Shown: positions 8,084 through 13,793 of the stretch, one piece after another | Layout: every line of letters begins with the position of its first letter | Position numbering within the stretch: the stretch's first letter is position 1 | DNA from: a virus | Length of the DNA: 40,777 nucleotides | IMG/VR virus record: IMGVR_UViG_3300022916_000003 | Coordinates: 1 to 40,777 of that record | Strand: one strand, 5' to 3' | The notes under the pieces: generated by a model | What the model saw: the letters and a program-made list of their open reading frames with translations, nothing else | Told to the model about the DNA's origin: nothing | The model's database searches: none | Translations under genes and position numbers: made by a program

Positions 8084-8512
8084 ATGTATCTAAAAAAATT
8101 ACTGATAGGCATAATTATATTTATGTCTTTGGTAACTGTATCGCAATATATAATATATCCAGCTTGGCTTTCTGTGTATGCTTCATGCCAACCTCATGAA
8201 TTTAACGAAACTCTACAAGGCAAATATGAGATAGTGGGTAAGGGTTTGATAAACACAACGGACTGCAACTCGACAAATAAGATATCTCTATATGTAAAAG
8301 ATAAGGATAATGTCCCAATATTAATGCATGAATATTGTCATATTAATCAATTTAACAGGGGGTATTTTAGTCTTTCCTGTGAGCATCGAATACAAAAGCT
8401 TTTTTCAGAAATGGAATGTTACTCTATACAAAGATATTGGGAAATAAGAGAGATCTTCGGCTTTACTGGAGATTATTTAAGTAATGAAAGGAGGTTTAAT
8501 AAATATGTTTAA
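8084..8512 (+). CDS. Membrane-anchored zinc metallopeptidase-like protein
   Basis: A 142-residue protein with an N-terminal membrane helix (about 5-24) and an external domain. The zinc-binding motif HEYCH (residues 82-86) is followed about 25 residues later by Glu within SEMEC, the arrangement of an HExxH gluzincin. The catalytic Glu83 and both histidines are present. At about 110 residues the domain is short for a protease. A host-wall, entry or processing role is inferred. The last 12 codons read through the ribosome-binding block of the next gene, which is part of the 97-base repeat, so the original C-terminus may have been altered by that duplication. Confidence 0.72.
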   Translation: MYLKKLLIGIIIFMSLVTVSQYIIYPAWLSVYASCQPHEFNETLQGKYEIVGKGLINTTDCNSTNKISLYVKDKDNVPILMHEYCHINQFNRGYFSLSCEHRIQKLFSEMECYSIQRYWEIREIFGFTGDYLSNERRFNKYV

Positions 8513-8572
8513 CAAAAAACAATGGAAGAATATTGATAAGATTTCTGGTTGGTTGGTTGTGGTTGGTGCTAT
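8476..8572 (+). repeat. 97-base direct repeat, copy 2
   Basis: Identical to 5612-5708. Here the block is fused behind the metallopeptidase frame and in front of an unrelated 3' half. Confidence 0.95.
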
Positions 8573-8732
8573 GATATGTCTACATTATGCATTTGAAGCT
8601 TTTTCTCAAGGTCGCATACATAATGAATTTATTGCATTTATTTTTATATGGCTCTACGCACTAATTATATTTGCATCTGTTCTTTCAGTCTTTAGAAATT
8701 TAACGAAACTCTACGAGACAAATAAGAGATAA
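8505..8732 (+). CDS. Chimeric DUF378-like membrane protein
   Basis: A 75-residue protein whose first 22 codons and ribosome-binding site are identical in DNA to the gene at 5641. The rest differs completely: the INWG signature is replaced by MICLHYAFEAF and a new second helix follows. The last codons (LTKLYETNKR) come from a second copy of metallopeptidase DNA (8201-8242) read in another frame. The gene is thus assembled from at least three pieces. With its intact strong ribosome-binding site it may be expressed as a variant of the coat-like protein; equally it may be a recombination by-product. Confidence 0.6.
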   Translation: MFNKKQWKNIDKISGWLVVVGAMICLHYAFEAFSQGRIHNEFIAFIFIWLYALIIFASVLSVFRNLTKLYETNKR

Positions 8733-8777
8733 TGGGTAAGGATAAGGATAATGTCCCAATATTAATGCATGAATATT
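8699..8777 (+). repeat. Rearranged duplicate of metallopeptidase DNA
   Basis: Bases 8699-8740 match 8201-8242 with four differences, and 8741-8777 match 8300-8336 exactly, so the 57 bases between them in the original have been lost. The fragment carries only the beginning of the HExxH codons (ATGCATGAATATT) and then stops. It ends the chimeric gene and runs into the space before the recombinase gene. Confidence 0.9.
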
Positions 8778-8819
8778 AACAAATTTTTTACACAGAGGCT
8801 ACCTTATACACAAAGCTTT

Positions 8820-9566
8820 CTATTTATTAATAGAATTATATATCCCCTCCGAGACAATGGGTTGGTGGCTCCCCTTCTTTTCCATATTCTCAAATTGGAT
8901 ATATCCACAATAAACCCTATTTCTTAGTATATTATAATATTGCTGAGGGAAAAGCTTAAATTCCTTGCATGTATCCTTATAATTTACATTATTCAACGCA
9001 TTATTAAAACATTTACGAACTACTTCGGATTTTCTTTTGTCCAAAATAAAACTAACTAGTTTACCGTTTTTCTTTTGTGCTTTATACCCATACGGGGCTT
9101 TAGATGGGAATACTCCGTCTTCAAACTTTTTTAATCTTATATCCCTAACTCTGTCTATTGTCATGTTTCTCTCTAATTCTGCGAAAGTAGAAATTAAGAC
9201 AAACATGGCCTTCCCCATGGGAGTAGTGGTGTCGATGTTTTCCGAACAAGAAACAAAATCTATATTCTTACCCTTAAAATATTCTAGTACAGTTATAGCA
9301 TCTTTAACATTTCTAAAGGCTCGATCTATCTTACATACTAAAACTACTTCAATCTCATTTTCTTCGCAATCTTTTAATAACCTCTTGAAATCTGCTCTTT
9401 TTTCTATCGTTCCAGCAGATTTCCCTTCATCTTTATAAATATCATAAACACCCCATCCCTTAAACTCGCAAAATCCCCGAGCTTTTTTTATTTGGGCATC
9501 CATACTTAAACCCTCCCTTTTTTGTTCCTCCGAAGAAACCCTAACATATATCGCGACATTTTTCAT
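8820..9566 (-). CDS. Serine recombinase, short form
   Basis: A 248-residue protein. The catalytic resolvase domain occupies residues 1-145: YVRVSSEEQ with catalytic Ser11, KIDRAFRN with Arg82, and the helix FAELERN. A recombinase domain follows (APYGYK, then an RNRVYCGYI-like motif). It stops at about the HQPIVSEGIY position, where large serine integrases normally continue with a zinc ribbon and coiled coil for another 200 residues or so. It is therefore a C-terminally truncated or minimal form that may still cut DNA but may lack directionality. Likely roles are integration, resolution of multimers, or rearranging the repeats nearby. Possible truncation by the rearrangement at 8699-8777 should be considered. 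Confidence 0.88.
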   Translation of the reverse strand: MKNVAIYVRVSSEEQKREGLSMDAQIKKARGFCEFKGWGVYDIYKDEGKSAGTIEKRADFKRLLKDCEENEIEVVLVCKIDRAFRNVKDAITVLEYFKGKNIDFVSCSENIDTTTPMGKAMFVLISTFAELERNMTIDRVRDIRLKKFEDGVFPSKAPYGYKAQKKNGKLVSFILDKRKSEVVRKCFNNALNNVNYKDTCKEFKLFPQQYYNILRNRVYCGYIQFENMEKKGSHQPIVSEGIYNSINK

Positions 9567-9578
9567 ATTATACTATAA

Positions 9579-10109
9579 TCATTCATCTTTAATATACCAC
9601 CAATACCTAAATAGTCTCTTATTAACAACCATATCGCCTATATTGCCCTCTGTCGTTTGCTTGACCATTATAGTACAAACATGCACGGGCTTAAAGTGTC
9701 CTTTATTTTTTGCGTGAGATCCACCCATAACTACAAACTTACCAGGACTCCCATCTCTATTCGTCCATCCTATATTGGCTATAAATTGCTCCATCTTGCA
9801 TTTTGTATTTATCATATCAAAAGGAACCCTGAAAGGTTTTATGCTATTCCAATCCGTTACCTCTTTGTATACTCTGGGTCTCATCCTTGTCTGCCAATTT
9901 TTCAGACCGTCCTTCGACATCGGTTTTCTATACCAAACCCACATCCAAAATGAGTTCTTATCTCCAGTCCTCCTCTTATAATAGCTCTTTTTATGCTCAC
10001 ATGGTTTACCAGCGTACATCTGCCGCTTCTTCCCAGCATCCTTCCTCCTTTTCCTATATAATTTAGTTTCATACAACCCAAGCAGTCTCGACATTATGGT
10101 TACTCTCAT
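9579..10109 (-). CDS. Basic protein of unknown function
   Basis: About 176 residues from the ATG at 10109 (MRVTIMSRLLGLYETK). A palindromic TATA box lies about 25 bases upstream of this start, whereas the longer frame to 10160 would begin upstream of the box. The N-terminal 60 residues are very basic (KLYRKRRKDAGKKRQ) with a CEHKKSYYKRRTG stretch; the rest is Trp- and Arg-rich. DNA or RNA binding is plausible. It is 12 bases upstream of the recombinase gene on the same strand and may be its partner, for example a directionality or replication protein. No family recognised. Confidence 0.65.
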   Translation of the reverse strand: MRVTIMSRLLGLYETKLYRKRRKDAGKKRQMYAGKPCEHKKSYYKRRTGDKNSFWMWVWYRKPMSKDGLKNWQTRMRPRVYKEVTDWNSIKPFRVPFDMINTKCKMEQFIANIGWTNRDGSPGKFVVMGGSHAKNKGHFKPVHVCTIMVKQTTEGNIGDMVVNKRLFRYWWYIKDE

Positions 10110-10127
10110 AAATAGGTAGCCAATACA

Positions 10128-10140
10128 ACTTATATAAGTT
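10128..10140 (-). promoter_or_regulatory. TATA box for the recombinase operon
   Basis: The palindrome AACTTATATAAGTT is centred about 25 bases upstream of the minus-strand start at 10109. Being palindromic it could also serve the plus strand, but no gene follows there. Confidence 0.55.
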
Positions 10141-10164
10141 GCTATTAGGTGGCTATTCATGGGC

Positions 10165-10515
10165 TTATATTAAGAAAATCCCTAAATCTAAACTTTTGTA
10201 TACAGGGGGGCATGTCCATTAAACTTTAGGACTTATCTTTAAAGCAATATGTTAAAGGTGTCTACTTGAAACCCCTTATCATATACTTAAAACCTAATCG
10301 AAGGTAATTGAAATCTCGTAATTTCTAATTATATTTTTTCTGTGGCTCAAATATATTATATTAATTATATTAATTTATTATCTATTTTATTTAAAAATAC
10401 CTTTGTTATTAGTAAAATCGAACGTAATATCAAAGGTTACCATTATATGAAGCCTTATTTGACATTTTTGAAATACTATATTGATGAAAAGTTTTAATGA
10501 TTATTTGGTGATAAC
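10165..10515. other. AT-rich intergenic region, candidate origin
   Basis: About 350 bases without a convincing gene. It contains a very AT-rich core (10345-10400), a run of six G near 10206 and a separated inverted pair, ACCTTTG near 10401 and CAAAGGT near 10432. Features like these occur at replication origins, but there are no clear iterons, so the call is speculative. Confidence 0.35.
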
Positions 10516-10719
10516 CTATGGTAATTCAGATAGGCAACTGGAAGAGACTGCGGGGGTGGTCTTCTCGTCGTCTTTTGTTATAAGTATTAGAAGCAATGCC
10601 CCCATACATCCACCTACAACACAACATAAAAAAACATTATTAGATCCTGCAAAGAAACCGAACCATGTCCCCATAAATGAACTTAAAAAAACTATTATAT
10701 ATTTTAATTGTTCTCTCAT
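10516..10719 (-). CDS. Small two-helix membrane protein
   Basis: A 67-residue protein (MREQLKYIIVFLSSF start) with two hydrophobic segments, about 7-26 and 30-48, and a polar tail. A strong TATA box lies about 75 bases upstream (10787-10804), leaving a 5' leader of about 45 bases that holds a perfect 10-base-pair hairpin. The overlapping plus-strand frame (10481-10810) has poor protein-like composition and no such promoter, so the minus strand is preferred. Confidence 0.55.
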   Translation of the reverse strand: MREQLKYIIVFLSSFMGTWFGFFAGSNNVFLCCVVGGCMGALLLILITKDDEKTTPAVSSSCLSELP

Positions 10720-10731
10720 TATATTCAGCCG

Positions 10732-10755
10732 ACTTCTGCCCCGAAGGGCAGAAGT
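10732..10755 (-). promoter_or_regulatory. GC-rich hairpin in the leader of 10719
   Basis: ACTTCTGCCC, the loop CGAA and GGGCAGAAGT form a perfect 10-base-pair stem in otherwise AT-rich DNA. It lies 13 bases upstream of the minus-strand start at 10719 and has no T-run, so a regulatory leader hairpin or protein-binding site is more likely than a terminator. Confidence 0.6.
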
Positions 10756-10786
10756 ACATAGTTACAAGCTGTTATTTAGTCACATT

Positions 10787-10804
10787 GATACTTTATATAA
10801 CTTT
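10787..10804 (-). promoter_or_regulatory. TATA promoter (minus strand)
   Basis: Read on the minus strand, GTAAAGTTATATAAAGTA nearly equals the box before the AbrB-like gene at 11011. It would start transcription near 10765, toward 10719. Confidence 0.55.
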
Positions 10805-10808
10805 ACAT

Positions 10809-10920
10809 AGAGAGAGTCGGGGTTAGTAAGGAAAAAGTAATTGTATATATGTTTACTATATATACTATACAATTAAACAATTCTTGCAAATACTTAATTC
10901 ATCTTCATGTCGAGACTCTC
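10809..10920. other. Structured non-coding region with inverted repeats
   Basis: TAATTGTATA (10838-10847) and TATACAATTA (10866-10875) can pair as a 10-base-pair stem with an 18-base loop. Outside it, GAGAGTC (about 10812) and GACTCTC (about 10914) are also complementary. No frame of note is present. Candidates are an origin hairpin, an operator, or a small structured RNA between divergent promoters. Confidence 0.4.
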
Positions 10921-10969
10921 CGTAACCGTCTTCACTATATCTTTATCTGTCTATTATACCACTAAATAA

Positions 10970-10998
10970 GTTATACAAAGTTATATAAAGTATACATT
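10970..10998 (+). promoter_or_regulatory. Promoter for the AbrB-like gene
   Basis: AAATAAGTTATACA followed directly by AAGTTATATAAA is found base for base at 16692-16717. The TATA element lies about 26 bases before the ATG at 11011. The doubled AGTTATA(C/T)AA may also be a protein-binding site. Confidence 0.65.
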
Positions 10999-11010
10999 TT
11001 ATAAATACAC

Positions 11011-11169
11011 ATGAGAAAACGAAAAGTTAAAAAAATAGGTGGGAGTCTTTTTCTTCCTTTACTTAGTGCAGATGTCAGAGATTATGGTATTCATGAAGGA
11101 ATGGAAATAGATATAGAGGATATTTTAACCAGTGAAGAAAAGTGTAGCGAGGAATCTAAAAATGGTTAG
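11011..11169 (+). CDS. AbrB/SpoVT-like DNA-binding protein
   Basis: A 52-residue protein. Residues 1-40 (RKRKVKKIGGSLFLPL, then a short loop and IHEGMEIDIEDI) fit the swapped-hairpin AbrB/SpoVT fold, including the K-x-GGS-x-x-x-P core. Such proteins are transition regulators or antitoxins that bind their own promoters as dimers. No toxin is evident downstream; the next frame is a membrane protein whose ATG overlaps this stop by 8 bases. It is probably the regulator of this operon and perhaps of the matching promoter at 16692. Confidence 0.7.
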   Translation: MRKRKVKKIGGSLFLPLLSADVRDYGIHEGMEIDIEDILTSEEKCSEESKNG

Positions 11170-11557
11170 TTGGGGGATTGCGTTTATATCGCTTATACTA
11201 TTATTGATTTTAGTTGGTATAGGTTCATGTATGCTTAAAGTTAATATGGGTTCATTTAGCTATGGTCTGGTTGAGAAAACAATTGAAGAAAATAAAATTA
11301 TAGATGAGAAGCTGGCTCAAAGTTTTTACGATCAATATGAGTCTTGTAATACTATAAAGTTAAATCAGTCCCAAATAGATAATTATTATTTAGGTGAAGA
11401 TTTAATGGCGGTAAAGATAAAGAACGATGGACACAAGATGATAATTCTAGATTTTAATATAAATAAAGCTTATCTCTTTGAATTAAGACAAAAATGGGAT
11501 GTAAACCAAGCTTTGCCTATTTGCGATATGAAAATTGAATTAGTTGAAAATGAATGA
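11162..11557 (+). CDS. Single-pass membrane protein
   Basis: A 131-residue protein, starting at the ATG that overlaps the AbrB-like stop rather than at the GTG at 11132. One N-terminal helix (about 5-25) is followed by a soluble domain of about 100 residues with three cysteines (GSCM, ESC, PICDM). The stop overlaps the next start. Family not recognised. Confidence 0.65.
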   Translation: MVSWGIAFISLILLLILVGIGSCMLKVNMGSFSYGLVEKTIEENKIIDEKLAQSFYDQYESCNTIKLNQSQIDNYYLGEDLMAVKIKNDGHKMIILDFNINKAYLFELRQKWDVNQALPICDMKIELVENE

Positions 11558-11927
11558 TGGTAGATTTATGAAAGATAAAAAAGCTTTAATCGAAATAGAA
11601 GAAGGGGATGAGGTTTATTATTATAATCCTTTGGGTACTACTAGATATAGTGGGAAAATTTTAAAAGTTACGGGCGTTACAAAAACGCTAATTATTTGTG
11701 GTAGAGAAAGATTTAGAAACCATTCTGGGACTAGGGTTGGATTTACTTCAACTTGTAAGAATGAGATAGCAGTTTTAACTCCAGATTTAAGGACAGGGAT
11801 TAAGCGGTATACTATTCTTACAAAGATAAGTGAGTTTAATTTTCAGGTTTTGGCGTTAGAAGATTTAAAAAAAATTGATAAAATCATTAAAGAGAGAATA
11901 AACTTAGGGGGATCAAACAATAAATGA
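11550..11927 (+). CDS. Small beta-rich soluble protein
   Basis: About 125 residues from the ATG at 11550. The first 75 residues look like a small beta barrel (EEGDEVYYYNPLGTTRYSGK, then repeated short strands), in the style of KOW or SH3-like folds. An amphipathic helix follows at the C-terminus. It is coupled to both neighbours by overlapping codons. Function unknown. Confidence 0.62.
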   Translation: MNDGRFMKDKKALIEIEEGDEVYYYNPLGTTRYSGKILKVTGVTKTLIICGRERFRNHSGTRVGFTSTCKNEIAVLTPDLRTGIKRYTILTKISEFNFQVLALEDLKKIDKIIKERINLGGSNNK

Positions 11928-12220
11928 AAACAAAAACTGAATGGTTGACATACTGGATAAATGATTTTGATAAGTGGAGTGATGAGGTGTATTGTATGGA
12001 AGCGGTTAAGAAGAATGGAATGTTTTTAAAGTATGTAAAAAATCAGACTGAAGAGATGCGTATGGAAGCTGTTAAGGAAAATGGGGATGCTTTGCAATAT
12101 GCAAAAAATCAGACGGAAGCTGTATGTTTGGCAGCGGTTAAGGAGGATGAGCGGGCTTTGCATTACATCAGAGACAGGGAGATGTTGATTAAAGTATTAG
12201 ATAGGATGGGGATAAAATGA
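11924..12220 (+). CDS. DUF4116-type repeat protein
   Basis: A 98-residue protein with three consecutive repeats of about 23 residues: CMEAVKKNGMFLKYVKNQT, RMEAVKENGDALQYAKNQT and CLAAVKEDERALHYI. This is the AVKxNGxALxY pattern of DUF4116, an alpha-helical repeat found in viruses and parasites with no established function. The DNA of the repeats is also similar, so they arose by recent duplication. The start overlaps the previous stop (ATGA). Confidence 0.75.
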   Translation: MKTKTEWLTYWINDFDKWSDEVYCMEAVKKNGMFLKYVKNQTEEMRMEAVKENGDALQYAKNQTEAVCLAAVKEDERALHYIRDREMLIKVLDRMGIK

Positions 12221-12241
12221 AAATAATAATATTTAAATATT

Positions 12242-12303
12242 TTGAAAGGAGGTATAAAGAATGAAAATAAAAAATAAAACTCATTCGTGGATGAAATGAG
12301 TAA
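12242..12303 (+). repeat. Leader block of duplicated cassette, copy 1
   Basis: This stretch, with the strong ribosome-binding site GAAAGGAGGT, nearly matches 24688-24749; I count one difference in the coding part. It encodes a 12-residue leader and the start of the coupled gene. Confidence 0.85.
12261..12299 (+). CDS. 12-residue leader peptide MKIKNKTHSWMK
   Basis: A short frame directly behind GAAAGGAGGT, whose TGA overlaps the ATG of the next gene (ATGA at 12296). The same peptide with one substitution, MKIENKTHSWMK, recurs at 24707 in the same arrangement. Conservation of both the ribosome-binding site and the peptide suggests it is translated and passes ribosomes to the next gene. Confidence 0.55.
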   Translation: MKIKNKTHSWMK

Positions 12304-12469
12304 ATGCATAGAGATAAATGGAGCATCCGGCAAATACAAAAGAGAATTTACATGTGAGATGAGTCTCGATGAAACAGATGAAGAAATCGAAGCATTGATA
12401 AAATTCCTTAGAAATATGGACTGTTGTAGCTGGGCTCAAGAATTGGCTGACATTATCGAGAACAAGTAA
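12296..12469 (+). CDS. Small cassette protein, paralogue of 24742
   Basis: A 57-residue acidic protein starting MSKCIEI, with GKYKREFTCEMSL near the N-terminus and the ending ELADIIENK. The paralogue at 24742 shares MSxCE, GKYxxxFTC and the same last residues while the middle varies. The start at 12296 is set by the ATGA overlap with the leader peptide; a GTG at 12287 in the same frame is the alternative. Function unknown. Confidence 0.62.
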   Translation: MSKCIEINGASGKYKREFTCEMSLDETDEEIEALIKFLRNMDCCSWAQELADIIENK

Positions 12470-12520
12470 ACCAAACATTTATTATTATTTTATTTCATAC
12501 TCAGCAATGAGAGCGGACGA
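12469..12520 (+). repeat. Spacer block of duplicated cassette, copy 1
   Basis: Matches 25009-25060 with few differences, including CATACTCAGCAATGAGAGCG. It sits between the small gene and the tRNA-like element in both cassettes; identity stops where the tRNA-like bodies begin. Confidence 0.85.
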
Positions 12521-12594
12521 AAACGCTTTGAGGGGCTAGCGCTGGTAAAAAACCTAGGCTCAATGAAACGCGGGTTCGAATCCCGCCGCCCGCT
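12513..12594 (+). ncRNA. tRNA-like element A
   Basis: A T-arm is exact: GCGGG, loop TTCGAAT, CCCGC (12570-12586). The next seven bases CGCCCGC pair with GCGGACG (12513-12519) with one mismatch, making an 82-base element with acceptor and T-arm. The 50 bases between do not form a clear D-arm or an anticodon loop with T33, apart from a possible stem CGCT/AGCG. It is therefore tRNA-like rather than a proven tRNA; an intron-bearing or decayed tRNA is the alternative. Confidence 0.5.
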
Positions 12595-12598
12595 TTGT

Positions 12599-12667
12599 GA
12601 CCCCGAAGCCGGTGAATGTTTGAGTTCGCTACTCATTCATAGGCGGGTTCGAATCCCGCCGGGGTCG
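12599..12667 (+). ncRNA. tRNA-like element B
   Basis: A perfect 7-base-pair acceptor, GACCCCG (12599-12605) with CGGGGTC (12660-12666), encloses a perfect T-arm (GCGGG, TTCGAAT, CCCGC). The 37 bases between are too short for normal D and anticodon arms. They form one hairpin with TGAG and CTCA around TTCGCTA, which would read CGC but has T at position 37. At 69 bases this could be a D-arm-reduced tRNA or a processing signal. It starts four bases after element A. Confidence 0.55.
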
Positions 12668-12707
12668 TTGGGTTAAGTAATAGAAAGGTCACCGCTTAAA
12701 AGAACCC

Positions 12708-12758
12708 TGACACTCGGGAAAGACCGGGATTATAATTAAAATGGTGACAAAAAGATGA
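12708..12758 (+). promoter_or_regulatory. Leader hairpin and mini-frame before 12755
   Basis: Thirty-six bases (12708-12743) are identical to 25172-25207. They include a stem CTCGG/CCGGG around GAAAGA, then ATTATAATTAAAATG. Here the ATG opens a five-codon frame (MVTKR) whose TGA overlaps the start at 12755. In the second cassette the same ATG starts the gene itself. Confidence 0.6.
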
Positions 12759-13243
12759 GCAATGAGGAAAAAGAGATAATGAAAACTAATTTAAAGTTAT
12801 CAGTATTCGATTCATTCCCGTATAAAAGATTGAGAGAAGTTTGTGATAAGATTTGCGAACTAGGATTTGTTTGTGAGTTTGTGAGCAATGGCAATATAGT
12901 TTTTACGGATATATCTAAGGAGAAAAAGACAGAAAAGACAGGTATTCTACCATATAGTCAAAATAAAAATTCACCGATCGATGCGTTGGAAGCGACTGCA
13001 GTCGCTAGAAATTATTTAGAAGAAAATTATGGTAATATTAATATGTTGTTATTTAGAATTAAATATGCCCGTCCAAATGATGCGAAAGATCAATTCCATG
13101 TATTATGTAGCTTATTACATAGTTTTGGAAGTGTTAAGCGACTATATTATCAGATTAAAATGGATATTAATGATGGCAGCATAACGGAAGTGATTAAGGG
13201 TGAAGAAAAAGGAGGTGATAAGAATGGAGACATATGTATATAA
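12755..13243 (+). CDS. Soluble protein of unknown function
   Basis: A 162-residue protein with mixed alpha/beta composition and no membrane segment (KRLREVCDKICELGF near the N-terminus, then LEATAVARNYLEENYG). The start overlaps a five-codon mini-frame behind the conserved hairpin, so translation is probably coupled. Its C-terminal codons contain the GGAGGTGAT ribosome-binding site of the 36-residue gene at 13224. Family not recognised. Confidence 0.65.
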   Translation: MSNEEKEIMKTNLKLSVFDSFPYKRLREVCDKICELGFVCEFVSNGNIVFTDISKEKKTEKTGILPYSQNKNSPIDALEATAVARNYLEENYGNINMLLFRIKYARPNDAKDQFHVLCSLLHSFGSVKRLYYQIKMDINDGSITEVIKGEEKGGDKNGDICI

Positions 13244-13334
13244 TGTTATAATATGGCTAATAATAGGAATAATAGCAGCACTAAATTTGATATTCCTTTT
13301 GCTATTTCATAGAATAGCAAAAGGAATATCCTGA
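13224..13334 (+). CDS. 36-residue membrane protein
   Basis: A very small frame behind a near-perfect Shine-Dalgarno sequence (AAAGGAGGTGAT, ATG 5 bases on). It overlaps the end of the previous gene. After METYVYNV a single hydrophobic helix of about 22 residues follows, then HRIAKGIS. The strong start signal and membrane helix make a real product likely; holin-like or regulatory roles are possible but not shown. Confidence 0.6.
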   Translation: METYVYNVIIWLIIGIIAALNLIFLLLFHRIAKGIS

Positions 13335-13352
13335 TTACGCTCTTGTAGACAG

Positions 13353-13793
13353 ATGGGAAATAAAGATAAGGTATTGATGGGAAAGAGGAGTAGGGCTAGT
13401 GGGATGGCCTGGGAGCGTAAAGTTAGGCAAGACTTAGAATGGCGGGGTTATATTGTTGCTAAATGGATGAATAATGTTGGATTAGATAAAAAGGACGGGG
13501 CGCAAAAATTAATGCCATCTAAACATAAGTTTAGAGGGATGGGTATACCGATGTCGATTAGCACAGGCTTTCCAGATTTTATTGCTTATAAGCCATTCGA
13601 AGTTGGACGTATACTGGGGATTGAGTCGAAGATGAATGGGATATTGGACAAGAAAGAAAAGGAGACTTGCAAATGGTTATTATCGCAGGGGATATTTAAT
13701 AAGATATTAGTAGCAAAAAAGCAAAAAAAGGGCAGAAGAATTATCGTGATATATCGTGATATATATGGAGTAGAGTTAAAAAATGGAGAATAG
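13353..13793 (+). CDS. Hjc/VRR-NUC-like PD-(D/E)xK nuclease
   Basis: A 146-residue basic protein. The nuclease core is visible: Glu21 in AWERKV, Asp75 in GFPDFIAYK, then Glu91 and Lys93 in GIESKM. Archaeal Holliday-junction resolvases (Hjc) and VRR-NUC domains share this fold; the approximate length fits Hjc. The family resolves branched DNA during replication or recombination. The GFPDF and GIESK spacing favours a junction or flap nuclease over a restriction enzyme. It starts the coupled run that ends with the ATPase at 15083, which supports a joint role in genome processing. Confidence 0.75.
   Translation: MGNKDKVLMGKRSRASGMAWERKVRQDLEWRGYIVAKWMNNVGLDKKDGAQKLMPSKHKFRGMGIPMSISTGFPDFIAYKPFEVGRILGIESKMNGILDKKEKETCKWLLSQGIFNKILVAKKQKKGRRIIVIYRDIYGVELKNGE

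Noticed and set aside
10481-10810. 109-codon plus-strand frame
   Set aside because: Its composition is not protein-like, and the opposite strand holds a better membrane protein with a promoter and leader hairpin.
11132-11161. GTG start extending the 11162 gene by ten codons
   Set aside because: The ATG at 11162 overlaps the preceding stop as in the other coupled genes and puts the membrane helix at the N-terminus.
12513-12667. Calling the tRNA-like elements ordinary tRNA genes with named anticodons
   Set aside because: Acceptor and T-arm are good, but D-arm and anticodon stems cannot be drawn convincingly by eye.
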